Positions 26,986 to 36,304 are shown, counted from the first letter of the stretch. The stretch: DNA of 64,000 nucleotides from Candidatus Calescibacterium sp. (GCA_025060505.1 JANXBU010000003.1:124001-188000), one strand, 5' to 3'. The notes: generated from the letters alone by a model not told the origin. Numbers and translations are program-made.

Positions 26986-28146
26986 TCATATAATTCCATC
27001 CCAAGCTTTTTCAAGAATTTCTATGATCGCTTCTTCCATTATTGCGAATCTTGGATTTGATATTATTGAGGGATCACCAATAGAGAGTTCGGCAATTTTT
27101 TTGAAATCTTCCTTCTTTACTATTTTTGTTTCTTTCAGAGTTGTTGGTAATCCGATTTTCTTTATGAACTCAACGATTTTCTCAATGAGTTTTTTTCCTG
27201 CTTTTTCCGGATCTGATTCATTTATTCCGATGGATTGGGCAATGAGTTTATATCTTGGACATTCAGGTAGGTTAAAGCTCATACCGTAGGGTAGCATTAA
27301 GGAGTTCGCAAGTCCGTGTGGTATTCCGTATATTGCTCCAAGAGAGTGAGCTATTGCGTGAACTACGCCAACTTGAGCGTTTGTAAAAGCTGCACCTCCC
27401 ATCATTGCTGCAACTTGCATGTTCTGCCGGGCTTCTATATCTGATGGATTTTCAAGAACTCTTGGAAGATTTTCAAAAATTATTTTTATTCCATGAAGAG
27501 CAAATGCATCTGATACTGGATTATTCACTGTTGAGTGTATGGATTCTATGCAGTGTGTTAGGGCATCCATGCCTGTGTGTGCAGTAACACTATGAGGCAT
27601 TGAAATGGTCAAAGTTGGATCAAGTATAGCCACTGATGGCATAAGATAGAAATCTGCATAGACGAGTTTTCTCTTTTCTTCTTCATCTTTTATGACAGCA
27701 ACATGTGAAACTTCGGATCCAGTTCCAGCTGTTGTTGGAACTGCAATGTGTGGAACTGTTTCCTTTGAAAGTAAATATACTCCGGGATGATCTTTTATTT
27801 TTCCACCTTTTTCGTAAAGTATGCATACTGCTTTTGCTGTGTCTATTGATGAGCCTCCTCCAACACTTATGATGCTATCAACACCGTTTTCCTTTGCTAT
27901 TCTGTAAGCTTTATCTACAATAGAACACTCAGAGTCTGGTTTTACCTCGTCAAATATTATATACTCTCTTCCATCTAAAACCTCTTCAACTTTTGATATT
28001 ACATTTGTTTTTTCTTTCAGTATCTTATCTGTTACTATCATGGGTTTTTTACTCTTTGTTCTTTCAAGTTCAAGGGGTATTTCTCTTACCATGTCTTTGC
28101 CAGAGATTATTTTTGTTCTCAGGAAGAATACAAAAGACTTTTCCAT
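26986..28146 (-). CDS. Iron-containing alcohol dehydrogenase
   Basis: Group III dehydrogenase of 386 residues. The cofactor-binding GGGSSIDTAKA lies near residue 97. The metal ligands come from the DALTHCIES region and from HAIAHSLGAIYGIPHGLANS. It interconverts an alcohol and an aldehyde with NAD(P)H; the substrate cannot be read. A GAAGGAGG site precedes the ATG, so this is one of the leadered genes. It converges on the GH31 gene with a 42-bp gap. Confidence 0.92.
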   Translation of the reverse strand: MEKSFVFFLRTKIISGKDMVREIPLELERTKSKKPMIVTDKILKEKTNVISKVEEVLDGREYIIFDEVKPDSECSIVDKAYRIAKENGVDSIISVGGGSSIDTAKAVCILYEKGGKIKDHPGVYLLSKETVPHIAVPTTAGTGSEVSHVAVIKDEEEKRKLVYADFYLMPSVAILDPTLTISMPHSVTAHTGMDALTHCIESIHSTVNNPVSDAFALHGIKIIFENLPRVLENPSDIEARQNMQVAAMMGGAAFTNAQVGVVHAIAHSLGAIYGIPHGLANSLMLPYGMSFNLPECPRYKLIAQSIGINESDPEKAGKKLIEKIVEFIKKIGLPTTLKETKIVKKEDFKKIAELSIGDPSIISNPRFAIMEEAIIEILEKAWDGII

Positions 28147-28325
28147 ATCTGAACCTCCTTCTTGTTTTTATTTATATTATTTCTTGGATGAAATCATTAG
28201 GAATTTTTGACTTAAAATTTATAGTATTGTTTAAATTCTTGGAAACTTTTAAGTTCGGGATATAAGATTCAATAAGATTCAAATTTTAAGGTTCATGTTT
28301 CAATTTAAGATTCACTACAAAATAT

Positions 28326-28709
28326 TTACTTCCAAATACTTTCTATTTTGTCTTTTAGTGTAGAAGGTTTGAAGGGTTTTACTATATAGTCTGAGACTCC
28401 TTCTTTTATTGCTGTTATAACTTTCTCTTTTTCTGCTTCTGCTGTTACCATTATTACTGGCGTGTTTTTATATACATCTGTTTTTCTTATTTCTCTTAAT
28501 ACATCAATACCCTGCATTCCGGGCATGTTCCAGTCAAGAAATACTAGATCAAATTTTTCTTCGCGCAATTTTTGAAGAGCATGTATTCCATTTTCAGCAT
28601 CTTTGATATTATTGTATCCAAGTTTCATAAGTATGTCCTTTATGATGTTTCTTATCATAGGAGTATCATCTACTACCAGGATCTTAATATCTTTTGGAGG
28701 CATTGGCAT
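28326..28709 (-). CDS. CheY-like response regulator (single receiver domain)
   Basis: About 127 residues, receiver domain only. The acidic pair VVDDTP, phospho-acceptor Asp in LVFLDWNMPGMQG, Thr in VMVTAEAEKE-type position and Lys in YIVKPFKP are all present, so it should be phosphorylatable. WNMPGMQGI is the CheY-type pattern, so it may act on the flagellar switch, in line with the FliA sigma factor at 56 kb. No cheA or other che gene is adjacent. A TTG at 28724 is an alternative start; ATG 28709 starts close to the domain edge. Confidence 0.88.
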   Translation of the reverse strand: MPMPPKDIKILVVDDTPMIRNIIKDILMKLGYNNIKDAENGIHALQKLREEKFDLVFLDWNMPGMQGIDVLREIRKTDVYKNTPVIMVTAEAEKEKVITAIKEGVSDYIVKPFKPSTLKDKIESIWK

Positions 28710-28817
28710 ATATTCATTAAACAAATTAAATTTTAATTATCTTTGCAGGCTGAAATTTTTTATCAGATTCATTTAATCGTCTTTTAACTAATTATTCTTT
28801 ATATTCTTAATTTCGTT

Positions 28818-28823
28818 TATATT
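28818..28823 (+). promoter_or_regulatory. -10 box, near-leaderless promoter of polA
   Basis: TATATT 10 nt before ATG 28834; the predicted leader is 2-4 nt. No Shine-Dalgarno sequence. Confidence 0.5.
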
Positions 28824-28833
28824 TCTTTTATTT

Positions 28834-31524
28834 ATGCTTTTTAGGAAGAACTTTGATCTTGTTCTTGTTGATGGTTCATCTCAGTTTTATAGAGCTTTTC
28901 ATCAGCTCAGGACACTTATGAATTCACTGGGTATCCCAACCGGTGCTGTTTTTGGTTTTTCAAACATAATACGCAAGATTCTAAGAGAATTTTCCCCGAG
29001 ATATATTGCAATAGCTTGGGACTCTCACGAGAAGGTAAGAAAGGAGAAGTTTGCTGAGTACAAGGCAAAAAGACACCAGATGCCAGACGATCTGAAGGTT
29101 CAGATACCATATTTAAGAAGGCTAATAGATGCTTATGGGATCCCGAATTTTGAACTTGAAGGTCTTGAAGCAGATGATGTTATAGCTTCTTTGCTCTACA
29201 AAATGAAAAGCTTAAAGCCAGATATCAGGACTGTTATTGTTACTTCTGATAAAGACTTGATGCAGCTTGTAGATGAAAATACATTTTGCTATGATCCGAG
29301 AGCAGATGAGAAGAGTAATCCATTTTATGGAGTTAAAGAAGTAAAAGAAAAGTTCTTTGTTGAACCATATCAGATTCCAGATTATCTCGCTCTCGTTGGA
29401 GATACATCAGACAATATTCCCGGAGCAAAGGGTGTGGGACCAGAGATTGCTAAAAATCTTCTGAGCAGATTCAGAACTGTTGAGGAAATATTCGATTCTC
29501 TTGAAAAAATTGAGCCAAAATACAGAAGGATACTTATTGGGCAGAAAGAGTCAGTTCTTATGTACAAGTCCTTAACAAAACTCAAAGTTTTTGATATGGA
29601 TATAAATCCGGAGAATCTTGAACTCAAAAAGATTGATTACGACACGATCATTGAGATTTTCAGGGAGCTTGAATTCTCTTCATATCTGAAAGAGATTTTT
29701 GAGGAAAAACCAGAGAAGTTCTCAAAGATAGATAAAACTAAGTTCTATTTTGTAGATAGTCAGGAAAGATTTGAGGAACTAAAAAGTAAAATTGAAAAAT
29801 ACAAATTGTTTGCTATTGATACGGAGACAACATCTACTAATCCAGTTGCTGCTGAACTTGTTGGTGTATCTATTGCCTTTGAAGATGGGAGCGCATACTA
29901 TTTTGATCTTAGAAACTCTAAAGATTATCTCCTTGGTCTGAAGGATTATTTTTTGAATCCGGAATACAAGAAAGTCGGGCAGAATATAAAGTATGATATA
30001 GTTGTTCTGAAAAATTTCGGGCTTGAGCTTTTAGGAGTAAGTGATGATTCAATGATTCTGGCTTGGATTATCAATCCGGATAGAACGAAATTGAATCTTG
30101 GGGAGCTAACACTTATTTATCTCGGGCACAAATCAACTGAATACGATGAGATTACTGCTGGTGGAAAGATACCTTTTCAGAATGTACCGAGAGAAAAAGC
30201 AAAAGATTACTCTTGTGAGGATGCCTTAACTTCTTTGAAACTTGTGCAAAATCTTAAACCAATTGCCAACCAGAAAGGGCTTATCTTACCGTATGAGAAA
30301 ATTGAGATGGAAATTGTGCCAGTTCTTGCAGATATGGAACTTTCTGGTGTGAAGGTTTCAAAAGAAGTTCTGCATAGTTTTGGTGAAACTCTGAAGAAAA
30401 TTATAAACGAGATTTCTCAGGAGATATATAGTACTGCTGGTGTGAGATTCAATATAGATTCTCCTCAGCAGCTTTCAGCTGTTCTTTTTGAAAAGCTTAA
30501 GATACAGCTTGAAGAAGTCAAAAGAACAAAAAAAACAAAGTCTTACTCAACAGATAATGAAGTTCTGCAAGATATAGCGGATCGTGGCTACAAGATTGGA
30601 GAACTTCTTCTGAAGTACAGAACGTTGAAGAAATTACTGAGTACATATATTATGCCTATTCCAGCTATTATAAACCCCAGAACAGGAAGGGTTCATCCAT
30701 CTTTCAACCAAACTAAAACAGCGACTGGTAGAATATCATGTTCTGATCCGAATCTTCAGAATATTCCGGCAAAGGGAGAGGAGGGCTCAAAAATAAGAGA
30801 AGCTTTCTGTTCAGATGAGGGGAATATTCTTGTTTCTGCGGATTATTCTCAAATAGAGCTCAGGGTTATGGCTCATTTTTCTGGCGATACTCTTTTGAAG
30901 AAAGCTTTTGAAGAAGATCTTGATATTCACACAGAAGTTGCATCTGCAATATTGAAGGTTCCAAGAGAGAAAGTTGGCAAAGATGAAAGGAGGCTTGCAA
31001 AAACCGTGAACTTCGGTATAATATATGGAATAAGCGCTCACGGCCTTAAAACTCAAGCAAAGCTTGATTCCAGAGAAACAGCTCAGAAAATAATAGACTT
31101 ATACTTTGAAAGATTTCAGGCTGTAAGAGAATGGAGAAATAAAACAATAGCCGAGGCTGAGAGAAACGGATTTGTCAGAACCATATCTGGAAGGATAAGA
31201 TATGTTCCGGAACTTAGATCTGAAGATAAAAATATCAGGGGCGAGGGTGAAAGGAAAGCTGTAAATACTCCTATTCAGGGAACATCTGCTGATATAATGA
31301 AAGTTGCTATGATCAATATATGGAATAGATTGAAAAGAGAAGAACCGAAAGCAAAGATTGTTATGCAAATTCATGATCAGATAATAGTTGAGTGTCCGGA
31401 AGACAAAGCAGATTCGGTTTCAAAAATACTCCAAGAAGAAATGAGAGTTGAGAGTTTTTTTGGCTTCTCTGTTCCTCTGAAGGTCAAAGTAAGTATAGGC
31501 AGAAACTGGGCTGAATTTGAATGA
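28834..31524 (+). CDS. polA: DNA polymerase I
   Basis: 896 residues, three domains. The 5' nuclease (1-290) has LVDGSSQFYRAF and GLEADDVIA. The 3'-5' exonuclease (about 305-480) keeps DTETT, the KYDIVVL region and YSCEDALTS, so proofreading looks intact. The family A polymerase has motif A SADYSQIELRVMAHFSGD, the O-helix RRLAKTVNFGIIYGI and motif C MQIHDQIIVE. Motif C has HDQ where nearly all family members have HDE, replacing the third carboxylate. It acts in Okazaki fragment processing and repair. Single gene with its own promoter. Confidence 0.97.
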   Translation: MLFRKNFDLVLVDGSSQFYRAFHQLRTLMNSLGIPTGAVFGFSNIIRKILREFSPRYIAIAWDSHEKVRKEKFAEYKAKRHQMPDDLKVQIPYLRRLIDAYGIPNFELEGLEADDVIASLLYKMKSLKPDIRTVIVTSDKDLMQLVDENTFCYDPRADEKSNPFYGVKEVKEKFFVEPYQIPDYLALVGDTSDNIPGAKGVGPEIAKNLLSRFRTVEEIFDSLEKIEPKYRRILIGQKESVLMYKSLTKLKVFDMDINPENLELKKIDYDTIIEIFRELEFSSYLKEIFEEKPEKFSKIDKTKFYFVDSQERFEELKSKIEKYKLFAIDTETTSTNPVAAELVGVSIAFEDGSAYYFDLRNSKDYLLGLKDYFLNPEYKKVGQNIKYDIVVLKNFGLELLGVSDDSMILAWIINPDRTKLNLGELTLIYLGHKSTEYDEITAGGKIPFQNVPREKAKDYSCEDALTSLKLVQNLKPIANQKGLILPYEKIEMEIVPVLADMELSGVKVSKEVLHSFGETLKKIINEISQEIYSTAGVRFNIDSPQQLSAVLFEKLKIQLEEVKRTKKTKSYSTDNEVLQDIADRGYKIGELLLKYRTLKKLLSTYIMPIPAIINPRTGRVHPSFNQTKTATGRISCSDPNLQNIPAKGEEGSKIREAFCSDEGNILVSADYSQIELRVMAHFSGDTLLKKAFEEDLDIHTEVASAILKVPREKVGKDERRLAKTVNFGIIYGISAHGLKTQAKLDSRETAQKIIDLYFERFQAVREWRNKTIAEAERNGFVRTISGRIRYVPELRSEDKNIRGEGERKAVNTPIQGTSADIMKVAMINIWNRLKREEPKAKIVMQIHDQIIVECPEDKADSVSKILQEEMRVESFFGFSVPLKVKVSIGRNWAEFE

Positions 31525-31579
31525 TGGATTTGTGGAATAAATTTGATGATGAATTTTTGCTCGTGCTTTCTTGTTTATC

Positions 31580-32203
31580 TTAAATGATTAAGGAATTGAA
31601 TACACTCATTGCTTTCTCAACGCTTTCGTTTATAATTGTCTCAACAGCTTGGTATGCGGCTTCAAGTATTCTTGGAATTTTTTCCATTTCGTTTTTTGAG
31701 AATTTTGAAAGAACATAATCAACCGTATCTGTTTTTCTTACATTTTTTTGTTCTCCTATGCCAAGTCTTATTCTTATGTTTTCTTTGCCTATATTTTCTA
31801 TTATTGATTTAACTCCATTATGTCCGCCAGAGCCCCCGTTTCTGTATATCTTTATTCTTCCAAAGGGTATGTCCAGATCATCGTGGCATATCAAAGTTTC
31901 TAGCTTTGATTCCGGATTTTTTCTCATCAGAAGATCTAGGAACTTTTTAGCTGTTTCTCCTGATAGATTCATAAAGGTTTTTCCCTTGAAAACATATAGT
32001 TCTTCTTTGAGTTTATTCGTGTGCAGATATTCTCCGAACTGAATGCTTATAAATCTCTCAGATAATTTTTGACATATGTGATCTGCAAGCAAAAAACCAA
32101 AGTTGTGTCTTGTGTATTTGTAGTTTTCTCCCCAGTTCCCAAGGCATATTAGTACGAATGCTTTTTTGTTTGGTTTATTGTTTTGATTTTGAGGGTTTTC
32201 CAC
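31580..32203 (-). CDS. pth: Peptidyl-tRNA hydrolase
   Basis: Releases peptide from prematurely dropped peptidyl-tRNA. 207 residues, typical. The catalytic His is in YTRHNFGFLLADH, the substrate Asn in FMNLSGE, the Asp in CHDDLDIPFG and the second Asn in GGSGGHNGVKSI. The usual GLGNPG entry is GNWGE here. It is last in a three-gene unit, starting 4 bp from the end of the preceding ZnuA-like gene. Confidence 0.95.
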   Translation of the reverse strand: MENPQNQNNKPNKKAFVLICLGNWGENYKYTRHNFGFLLADHICQKLSERFISIQFGEYLHTNKLKEELYVFKGKTFMNLSGETAKKFLDLLMRKNPESKLETLICHDDLDIPFGRIKIYRNGGSGGHNGVKSIIENIGKENIRIRLGIGEQKNVRKTDTVDYVLSKFSKNEMEKIPRILEAAYQAVETIINESVEKAMSVFNSLII

Positions 32204-32206
32204 TAC

Positions 32207-33325
32207 TTACTGAGTCATTCCATTTTGTTCTATGTTCACAACACTTGATCTAAGCCATCCGATATTTTTGCCATCTGTTACCTTGACCCATTCGTTTTGT
32301 TTTTCAAGTATCAATACTCTCTGACCGCCGGAAATTCTTCCTGCCTGAGCAGCTGTTGAGGAGGGTCTATCTCTCAGAACAACAGATGTATATCTTGATG
32401 TTATATATCCATAAACTTGTATTTCTGCTCTTGGTCTTTCTGGTGGAATCTGTGTTATCATTTCTTCTTCCTTTGGTGGTTCAGGTTTTCTTCTACCTGT
32501 TGTTCCGTTCATTGCTTTTGGAATATCTCCTATTATTGTGATTCCAGCTACTATTGATTGGAAGTCTTTGAACCTTTTTCCAAGATGCGTTGGAATTTTT
32601 ATCATTGGTATCTCTGCTGATATAAAACCTATTTCCGCGCTTCTTTCTATATCATACGGAGTTATGAGTAATCTTGATTTTATTCTTTTCATTATCTCAG
32701 AGGAATCTCTTGCTGCCCTGTATGAAAACTCTTCTGTATCTGATTTTTTTATCATAAGCTTGTATTTTATGCCAAACTCATCTGTAAAATATTTCAGGCA
32801 CGGAGAGTATATAGATGAGTCCGGTGGTATGATTGATACAAAGGTGCTCAAATCAGTAAAGAACCTATCTACCTCTGCAAAAAAGTCTGAAAGACGTTTT
32901 TCGTAAAATTGTTCTGAGAAATCCGGAGATAGTTTTCTCAGGAGTCCAGACAAAACAGTAGCTGTTCTTCTCACATATTCTTTGTTCAGAATAAAGCAGT
33001 TTGAGCTGTTGTGTAGCTGTATGTACTTTGATATATCAATGTGTCCTTGCTGTCCCTCTAATATTTTGGGATTTGTTGCCTCCCATAGAGCTTGAGAGAG
33101 CCATTTTCTTTCAAAGGTTCCTGTGTGTATAAATACATCTGCTCTATTGATAAGTCTTATGTGGAAATCCTGAGGGCGAAAATCTGTTCCTTTTGTTTCT
33201 GTTTCATCTACAAGATAATATATCTCGTGCGAGGGATCAGCAACAGCCTTTGTTATATAGTAGAGATCATAATTTGATGTGACTATTACAGCTGATAGTA
33301 TTGTATTTGTAATCAACCAAATCAT
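32207..33325 (-). CDS. ZnuA/TroA-like binding protein fused to an SH3 domain
   Basis: 372 residues. Residues 10-275 follow the metal-binding cluster A-1 fold: VIVTSNYDLYYITKAV, a RLINRADVFIHTGTFE element matching the ADLVIYNG-type strand of ZnuA, and ITPYDIERSAEIGFI. The histidines that bind zinc in ZnuA are not found at the expected places (the first is replaced around TDFRPQD), so metal binding may be lost or altered. After a Pro/Lys/Glu linker, residues 305-365 are a bacterial SH3 domain (VVLRDRPSS, VLILEKQNEWVKV, GWLRSSVV). N-terminal residues 1-15 could be a signal. It lies between porin and pth, with no ABC permease nearby. The fusion suggests a periplasmic wall-binding role. Confidence 0.6.
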   Translation of the reverse strand: MIWLITNTILSAVIVTSNYDLYYITKAVADPSHEIYYLVDETETKGTDFRPQDFHIRLINRADVFIHTGTFERKWLSQALWEATNPKILEGQQGHIDISKYIQLHNSSNCFILNKEYVRRTATVLSGLLRKLSPDFSEQFYEKRLSDFFAEVDRFFTDLSTFVSIIPPDSSIYSPCLKYFTDEFGIKYKLMIKKSDTEEFSYRAARDSSEIMKRIKSRLLITPYDIERSAEIGFISAEIPMIKIPTHLGKRFKDFQSIVAGITIIGDIPKAMNGTTGRRKPEPPKEEEMITQIPPERPRAEIQVYGYITSRYTSVVLRDRPSSTAAQAGRISGGQRVLILEKQNEWVKVTDGKNIGWLRSSVVNIEQNGMTQ

Positions 33326-33330
33326 AGCTT

Positions 33331-34494
33331 CTAATCTATATTAAACATAGCTTGTAAATAAAAGATGTTCTGGGGCAATCTTTTTTCTCCGAAATTTCCA
33401 GTCCACTGTATTCTGAGCTTTGTAAAATACACGGGTATGAAATCGAAGGAGATTGAAAGTTCAATTACTTGTGGTTGGCTTGTCATAATTCCTCCTTCTT
33501 CTCTATTTCTTGGTATTCCGAATATTTCTGGTCTTATGTTTGCTCTGAAAAACTCAATTGGTCTTACTGAGAATTCTGTGAAAAGTCCTCCTTCGATATC
33601 AAGTATTGTGGGTCTCATAATTCTTCCTAATATGTATCCAATTTTAACGGAGAAAAATGGATTGAAGTTGAAGAACGCATCTCCTCCGAAGAATTCTGAA
33701 TTGTTATCAGAAACGATGGAGTTCCCTTTTAGAGATAATCTTTGTGATGTATTGTTTTTACCAACAGACCAAAAAAGCCCAAATCCTCCATTTGTTCTAT
33801 CGTCTCCAAATTGATTTCTTATGGATATAAGTCCAACTACGTCTGCTGAGCCCTTTGAGTTCCAAGGTTTTTCTGAACCATCAAATATCTGTCCAATTAT
33901 TTCAAGCGTCCAGGGCAGAGGTGGAGTGAAAGAGAATTCAAACCCTTCGTCCAAAAATCCATCGTATCCAAAGAACCTGCGTATTGTCAGGGGTCTTTCT
34001 GTGAAATTTCTTTCCCAAAAGCTTTCAGAATTTGAGTTCCCTATTTTCGCAAATATTCTTCCAAGAGTCAGTCTTATAAGAGGCAGACCTCTTGTTGACA
34101 CAAATGTTTCTCTTATTCTTATAATTCCTTGGTCTTGCGGGGTTTCGGAGTTGAGGAATTCTGGCATTGCGGAATTTTCTTCTTCTATTCTTTCTGTTAA
34201 TAGTGATATGTTGTAGGGGTTTATGTCGAGTTCTCCCTTAGCATAAAAAAAGCCTCTACCAAATTCTCCTCTTGTAATCAGGTTTCTTACGGAAAATCCT
34301 GTTAAGTTGTTTTTTCCTATGAACGAAAAGAAGAAAGCATTTCCAAGGAAAGATACCCTTATATCTTGTGCTTCTGCTTTTTTGGTGTTTTGCGATGTTA
34401 TCAGCAATGCGATTATTGTTGAAAACAGAATTTTCGCTAGACTTTTGAACTTTTTATTCACTATATCGTATTTTAAAAATTTTTGTGAATTCAT
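33331..34494 (-). CDS. Predicted outer-membrane porin-like barrel
   Basis: 387 residues. After a basic N-terminus, a signal helix (about 20-36) ends at KKAEAQDIRV, an A-x-A cleavage site. The mature part has alternating amphipathic strands with aromatic girdles (FFFSFIGKNNLTGFSV, FFGGDAFFNFNPFFSVKIGY, FSVRPIEFFRANI), as in 14-18-stranded porins. No specific family recognised. It heads the operon porin/ZnuA-like-SH3/pth, with 5-bp gaps. GATAAT lies 10 nt before the ATG. Confidence 0.72.
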   Translation of the reverse strand: MNSQKFLKYDIVNKKFKSLAKILFSTIIALLITSQNTKKAEAQDIRVSFLGNAFFFSFIGKNNLTGFSVRNLITRGEFGRGFFYAKGELDINPYNISLLTERIEEENSAMPEFLNSETPQDQGIIRIRETFVSTRGLPLIRLTLGRIFAKIGNSNSESFWERNFTERPLTIRRFFGYDGFLDEGFEFSFTPPLPWTLEIIGQIFDGSEKPWNSKGSADVVGLISIRNQFGDDRTNGGFGLFWSVGKNNTSQRLSLKGNSIVSDNNSEFFGGDAFFNFNPFFSVKIGYILGRIMRPTILDIEGGLFTEFSVRPIEFFRANIRPEIFGIPRNREEGGIMTSQPQVIELSISFDFIPVYFTKLRIQWTGNFGEKRLPQNIFYLQAMFNID

Positions 34495-34504
34495 TTTGTT
34501 TGAA

Positions 34505-34510
34505 ATTATC
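34505..34510 (-). promoter_or_regulatory. -10 box of the porin operon
   Basis: GATAAT on the minus strand, 10 nt before ATG 34494. It lies 55 bp from the divergent cysC box, so the two promoters are nearly back to back. Confidence 0.5.
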
Positions 34511-34565
34511 GGAAATTGTTTTCTAATTTTTTATTCACATATTTGTTTTTTACGTCAAGAATTTT

Positions 34566-34571
34566 TATGAT
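34566..34571 (+). promoter_or_regulatory. -10 box, leaderless promoter of cysC
   Basis: TATGAT 8 nt before ATG 34580; no ribosome site. Confidence 0.58.
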
Positions 34572-34579
34572 TTCTGTAA

Positions 34580-35113
34580 ATGTCTTTTGTAATATGGCTT
34601 ACTGGCCTTCCGTGTTCTGGAAAAACTACAATAGCTCAGAATTTGTATAGATATTTTAAATCTAAGAATCGGAAGGTTGAAGTTATAGATGGAGATGTTA
34701 TAAGACAGTATATATCAAAGGGTTTGGGTTTTTCGCGAGAGGATAGGTTTGAAAACATAAGGCGAGTAAGTTTTCTTGCAAATATACTTTCAAGAAATGA
34801 TGTTATTGCCATAGTCGCTGTTATATCTCCGTATAGAGAGATGCGCAAGATGGCAAGAGATATGGTGGAGTCTCCATTTGTTGAGGTTTTTGTCAATGCT
34901 CCGATTGAAGTATGTAAGCAGAGAGATGTAAAGGGTATGTATAAAAAAGCAGAGATGGGTCAGATCAAGGGATTTACAGGTGTGGATGATCCATACGAGC
35001 CACCGGAGAATCCAGAAGTTGAATGCAGAACGTATATCGAAACTGTTGAACAAAGCACAAATAAAATAATAGATTTTGTCAAGAGGATGGGATACTATAA
35101 GGAAGATGTATGA
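34580..35113 (+). CDS. cysC: Adenylylsulfate (APS) kinase
   Basis: Phosphorylates APS to PAPS. 177 residues. The P-loop WLTGLPCSGKTTIAQ begins near residue 5, VIDGDVIRQ follows, and the FVNAPIEVCKQRDVKGMYKKA stretch (split here as FVNAPIEVCKQRD and VKGMYKKA) is family-typical. GFTGVDDPYEPPENPEV matches the C-terminal substrate lid. No sulfate adenylyltransferase or PAPS reductase is in the window, so the product could also feed sulfotransferases. Confidence 0.94.
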   Translation: MSFVIWLTGLPCSGKTTIAQNLYRYFKSKNRKVEVIDGDVIRQYISKGLGFSREDRFENIRRVSFLANILSRNDVIAIVAVISPYREMRKMARDMVESPFVEVFVNAPIEVCKQRDVKGMYKKAEMGQIKGFTGVDDPYEPPENPEVECRTYIETVEQSTNKIIDFVKRMGYYKEDV

Positions 35114-35157
35114 GATATCAAGTACGGTATATTATAAAATATCTCTGATTTTTCACC

Positions 35158-35193
35158 GTTGTTTCAAATTTCATAGTTGTTTCAAATTTCATA
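35158..35193. repeat. Perfect 18-bp tandem duplication
   Basis: GTTGTTTCAAATTTCATA occurs twice in direct succession without mismatch, in the spacer after cysC. Perfect identity suggests a recent slippage event. Confidence 0.85.
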
Positions 35194-35277
35194 AGTTTTT
35201 CTAAAATATTGCTGGATTTGTGGATTATTGTTATTTTTTAATCAAGCATCGTAATTTTAGTTTTTGCATGGGGTGGT

Positions 35278-35784
35278 ATGCATAAACAGAAAATGATTTC
35301 TGTTATAGAAAAAATTATAGAGTTTCTTTCCTCATCGGATGAACTTAATAACAACAAATTTAAGAACATTTTACGGAGCAGGGTATCTGAAAATTTAACG
35401 AAGATTTTATATCTTTCTTTATCTTTGGTTCATACTTTGCCTGTTGGTATTTCTGTAAAGTTGATTTCTCTTCCAGCTGATGTTATTGTTTCCCTTATTC
35501 TTGTTTGCTATCAGGTTGTTTATTTTGCAAAGAAGAACAACATTGATATAAAGAAAGACAAACGAAAGATAGCCGAAATAGTATTTGAGTATATGCTTCC
35601 GCATATTTTGAAAAATTCATTGAGTTTAAAGAAGATATGGAGAAGAAAGTTAAAAATGAGAAACTTACCATTTATTGTCAAGGATATTTTTAACAGATTA
35701 AAGTTTATGGAAGAATTTGAGCAAATGCTTCTTGAAGCATATCATGGTAAACGCGAAAAACATGGTTCATCTGAAAATATCTGA
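35278..35784 (+). CDS. Hypothetical protein with a hydrophobic helix pair
   Basis: 168 residues, not recognised. A helical N-terminus is followed by a hydrophobic stretch (about 45-82: ILYLSLSLVHTLPVGISVKL, then PADVIVSLILVCYQVVYFA) and a strongly basic C-terminal half. The hydrophobic pair recalls DUF697-type segments, but weakly. GGGGTGGT just before the ATG may serve as a ribosome site. Its 3' end overlaps rimI by 23 bp, which supports it being a real, co-transcribed gene. Location is probably the inner membrane. Confidence 0.55.
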   Translation: MHKQKMISVIEKIIEFLSSSDELNNNKFKNILRSRVSENLTKILYLSLSLVHTLPVGISVKLISLPADVIVSLILVCYQVVYFAKKNNIDIKKDKRKIAEIVFEYMLPHILKNSLSLKKIWRRKLKMRNLPFIVKDIFNRLKFMEEFEQMLLEAYHGKREKHGSSENI

Positions 35785-36196
35785 GGCTGTTGAGATAAGG
35801 AAGGCAGAATTCAAAGATATACCTTGTGTTATTGAGATCGAGAGGGAATCGTTTGATGATCCATGGCCGGAGCAAGCTTTCTTCTCTTGCATTGAAAATA
35901 CTTTCGTTGCACAAATCAACGGTAAAATAGTTGGATACATCATTATATCAAAAGTTCTTGATGAAGTCAATATAGACAATATAGCTGTAAAGAAAGAATA
36001 CAGGAGGAACAAGATTGGTTCTTTGCTTATGAATTTTGTTTTGCAAAATAATCCTGGTTGTTCCTTTTTCCTTGAAGTAAGACCATCTAATGTTTCTGCC
36101 ATAAGCTTCTATAAAAAGTTTGGTTTCAGAGAGATATACAGAAGAAAGAATTACTACCGGAATGAGGACGCAATAGTTATGGCAAGATATAGCTGA
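35762..36196 (+). CDS. rimI: GNAT N-acetyltransferase, RimI-like
   Basis: About 144 residues. The N-terminal IRKAEFKDIPCVIEIE with ESFDDPWPEQAFF is the RimI pattern. The acetyl-CoA-binding segment is NIAVKKEYRRNKIGSLLMN (R/Q-x-x-G-x-G/S type), and FYKKFGFREIYRRKNYYRN closes the fold. RimI acetylates the N-terminus of ribosomal protein S18 and related targets. ATG 35762 is chosen since the fold begins there; an ATG at 35717 would overlap the previous gene much more. TsaB/TsaD partners often linked to rimI are absent. Confidence 0.85.
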   Translation: MVHLKISEAVEIRKAEFKDIPCVIEIERESFDDPWPEQAFFSCIENTFVAQINGKIVGYIIISKVLDEVNIDNIAVKKEYRRNKIGSLLMNFVLQNNPGCSFFLEVRPSNVSAISFYKKFGFREIYRRKNYYRNEDAIVMARYS

Positions 36197-36266
36197 ACAA
36201 TTTTTTGAGTTGCTTCTGAGTTTTTTCGTTACTATAGTTTTTGTTAGAGTTTTTCTGAGATTCTTT

Positions 36267-36304
36267 TTGTTCTATATTTTATCTATTGTTCTATATTTTA
36301 TCTA
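36267..36304. repeat. Perfect 19-bp tandem duplication spanning the ferredoxin stop codon
   Basis: TTGTTCTATATTTTATCTA occurs twice back to back. The second copy contains the ferredoxin stop codon (36298-36300, minus strand), so the event copied the gene's last bases and stop outward. Confidence 0.85.
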
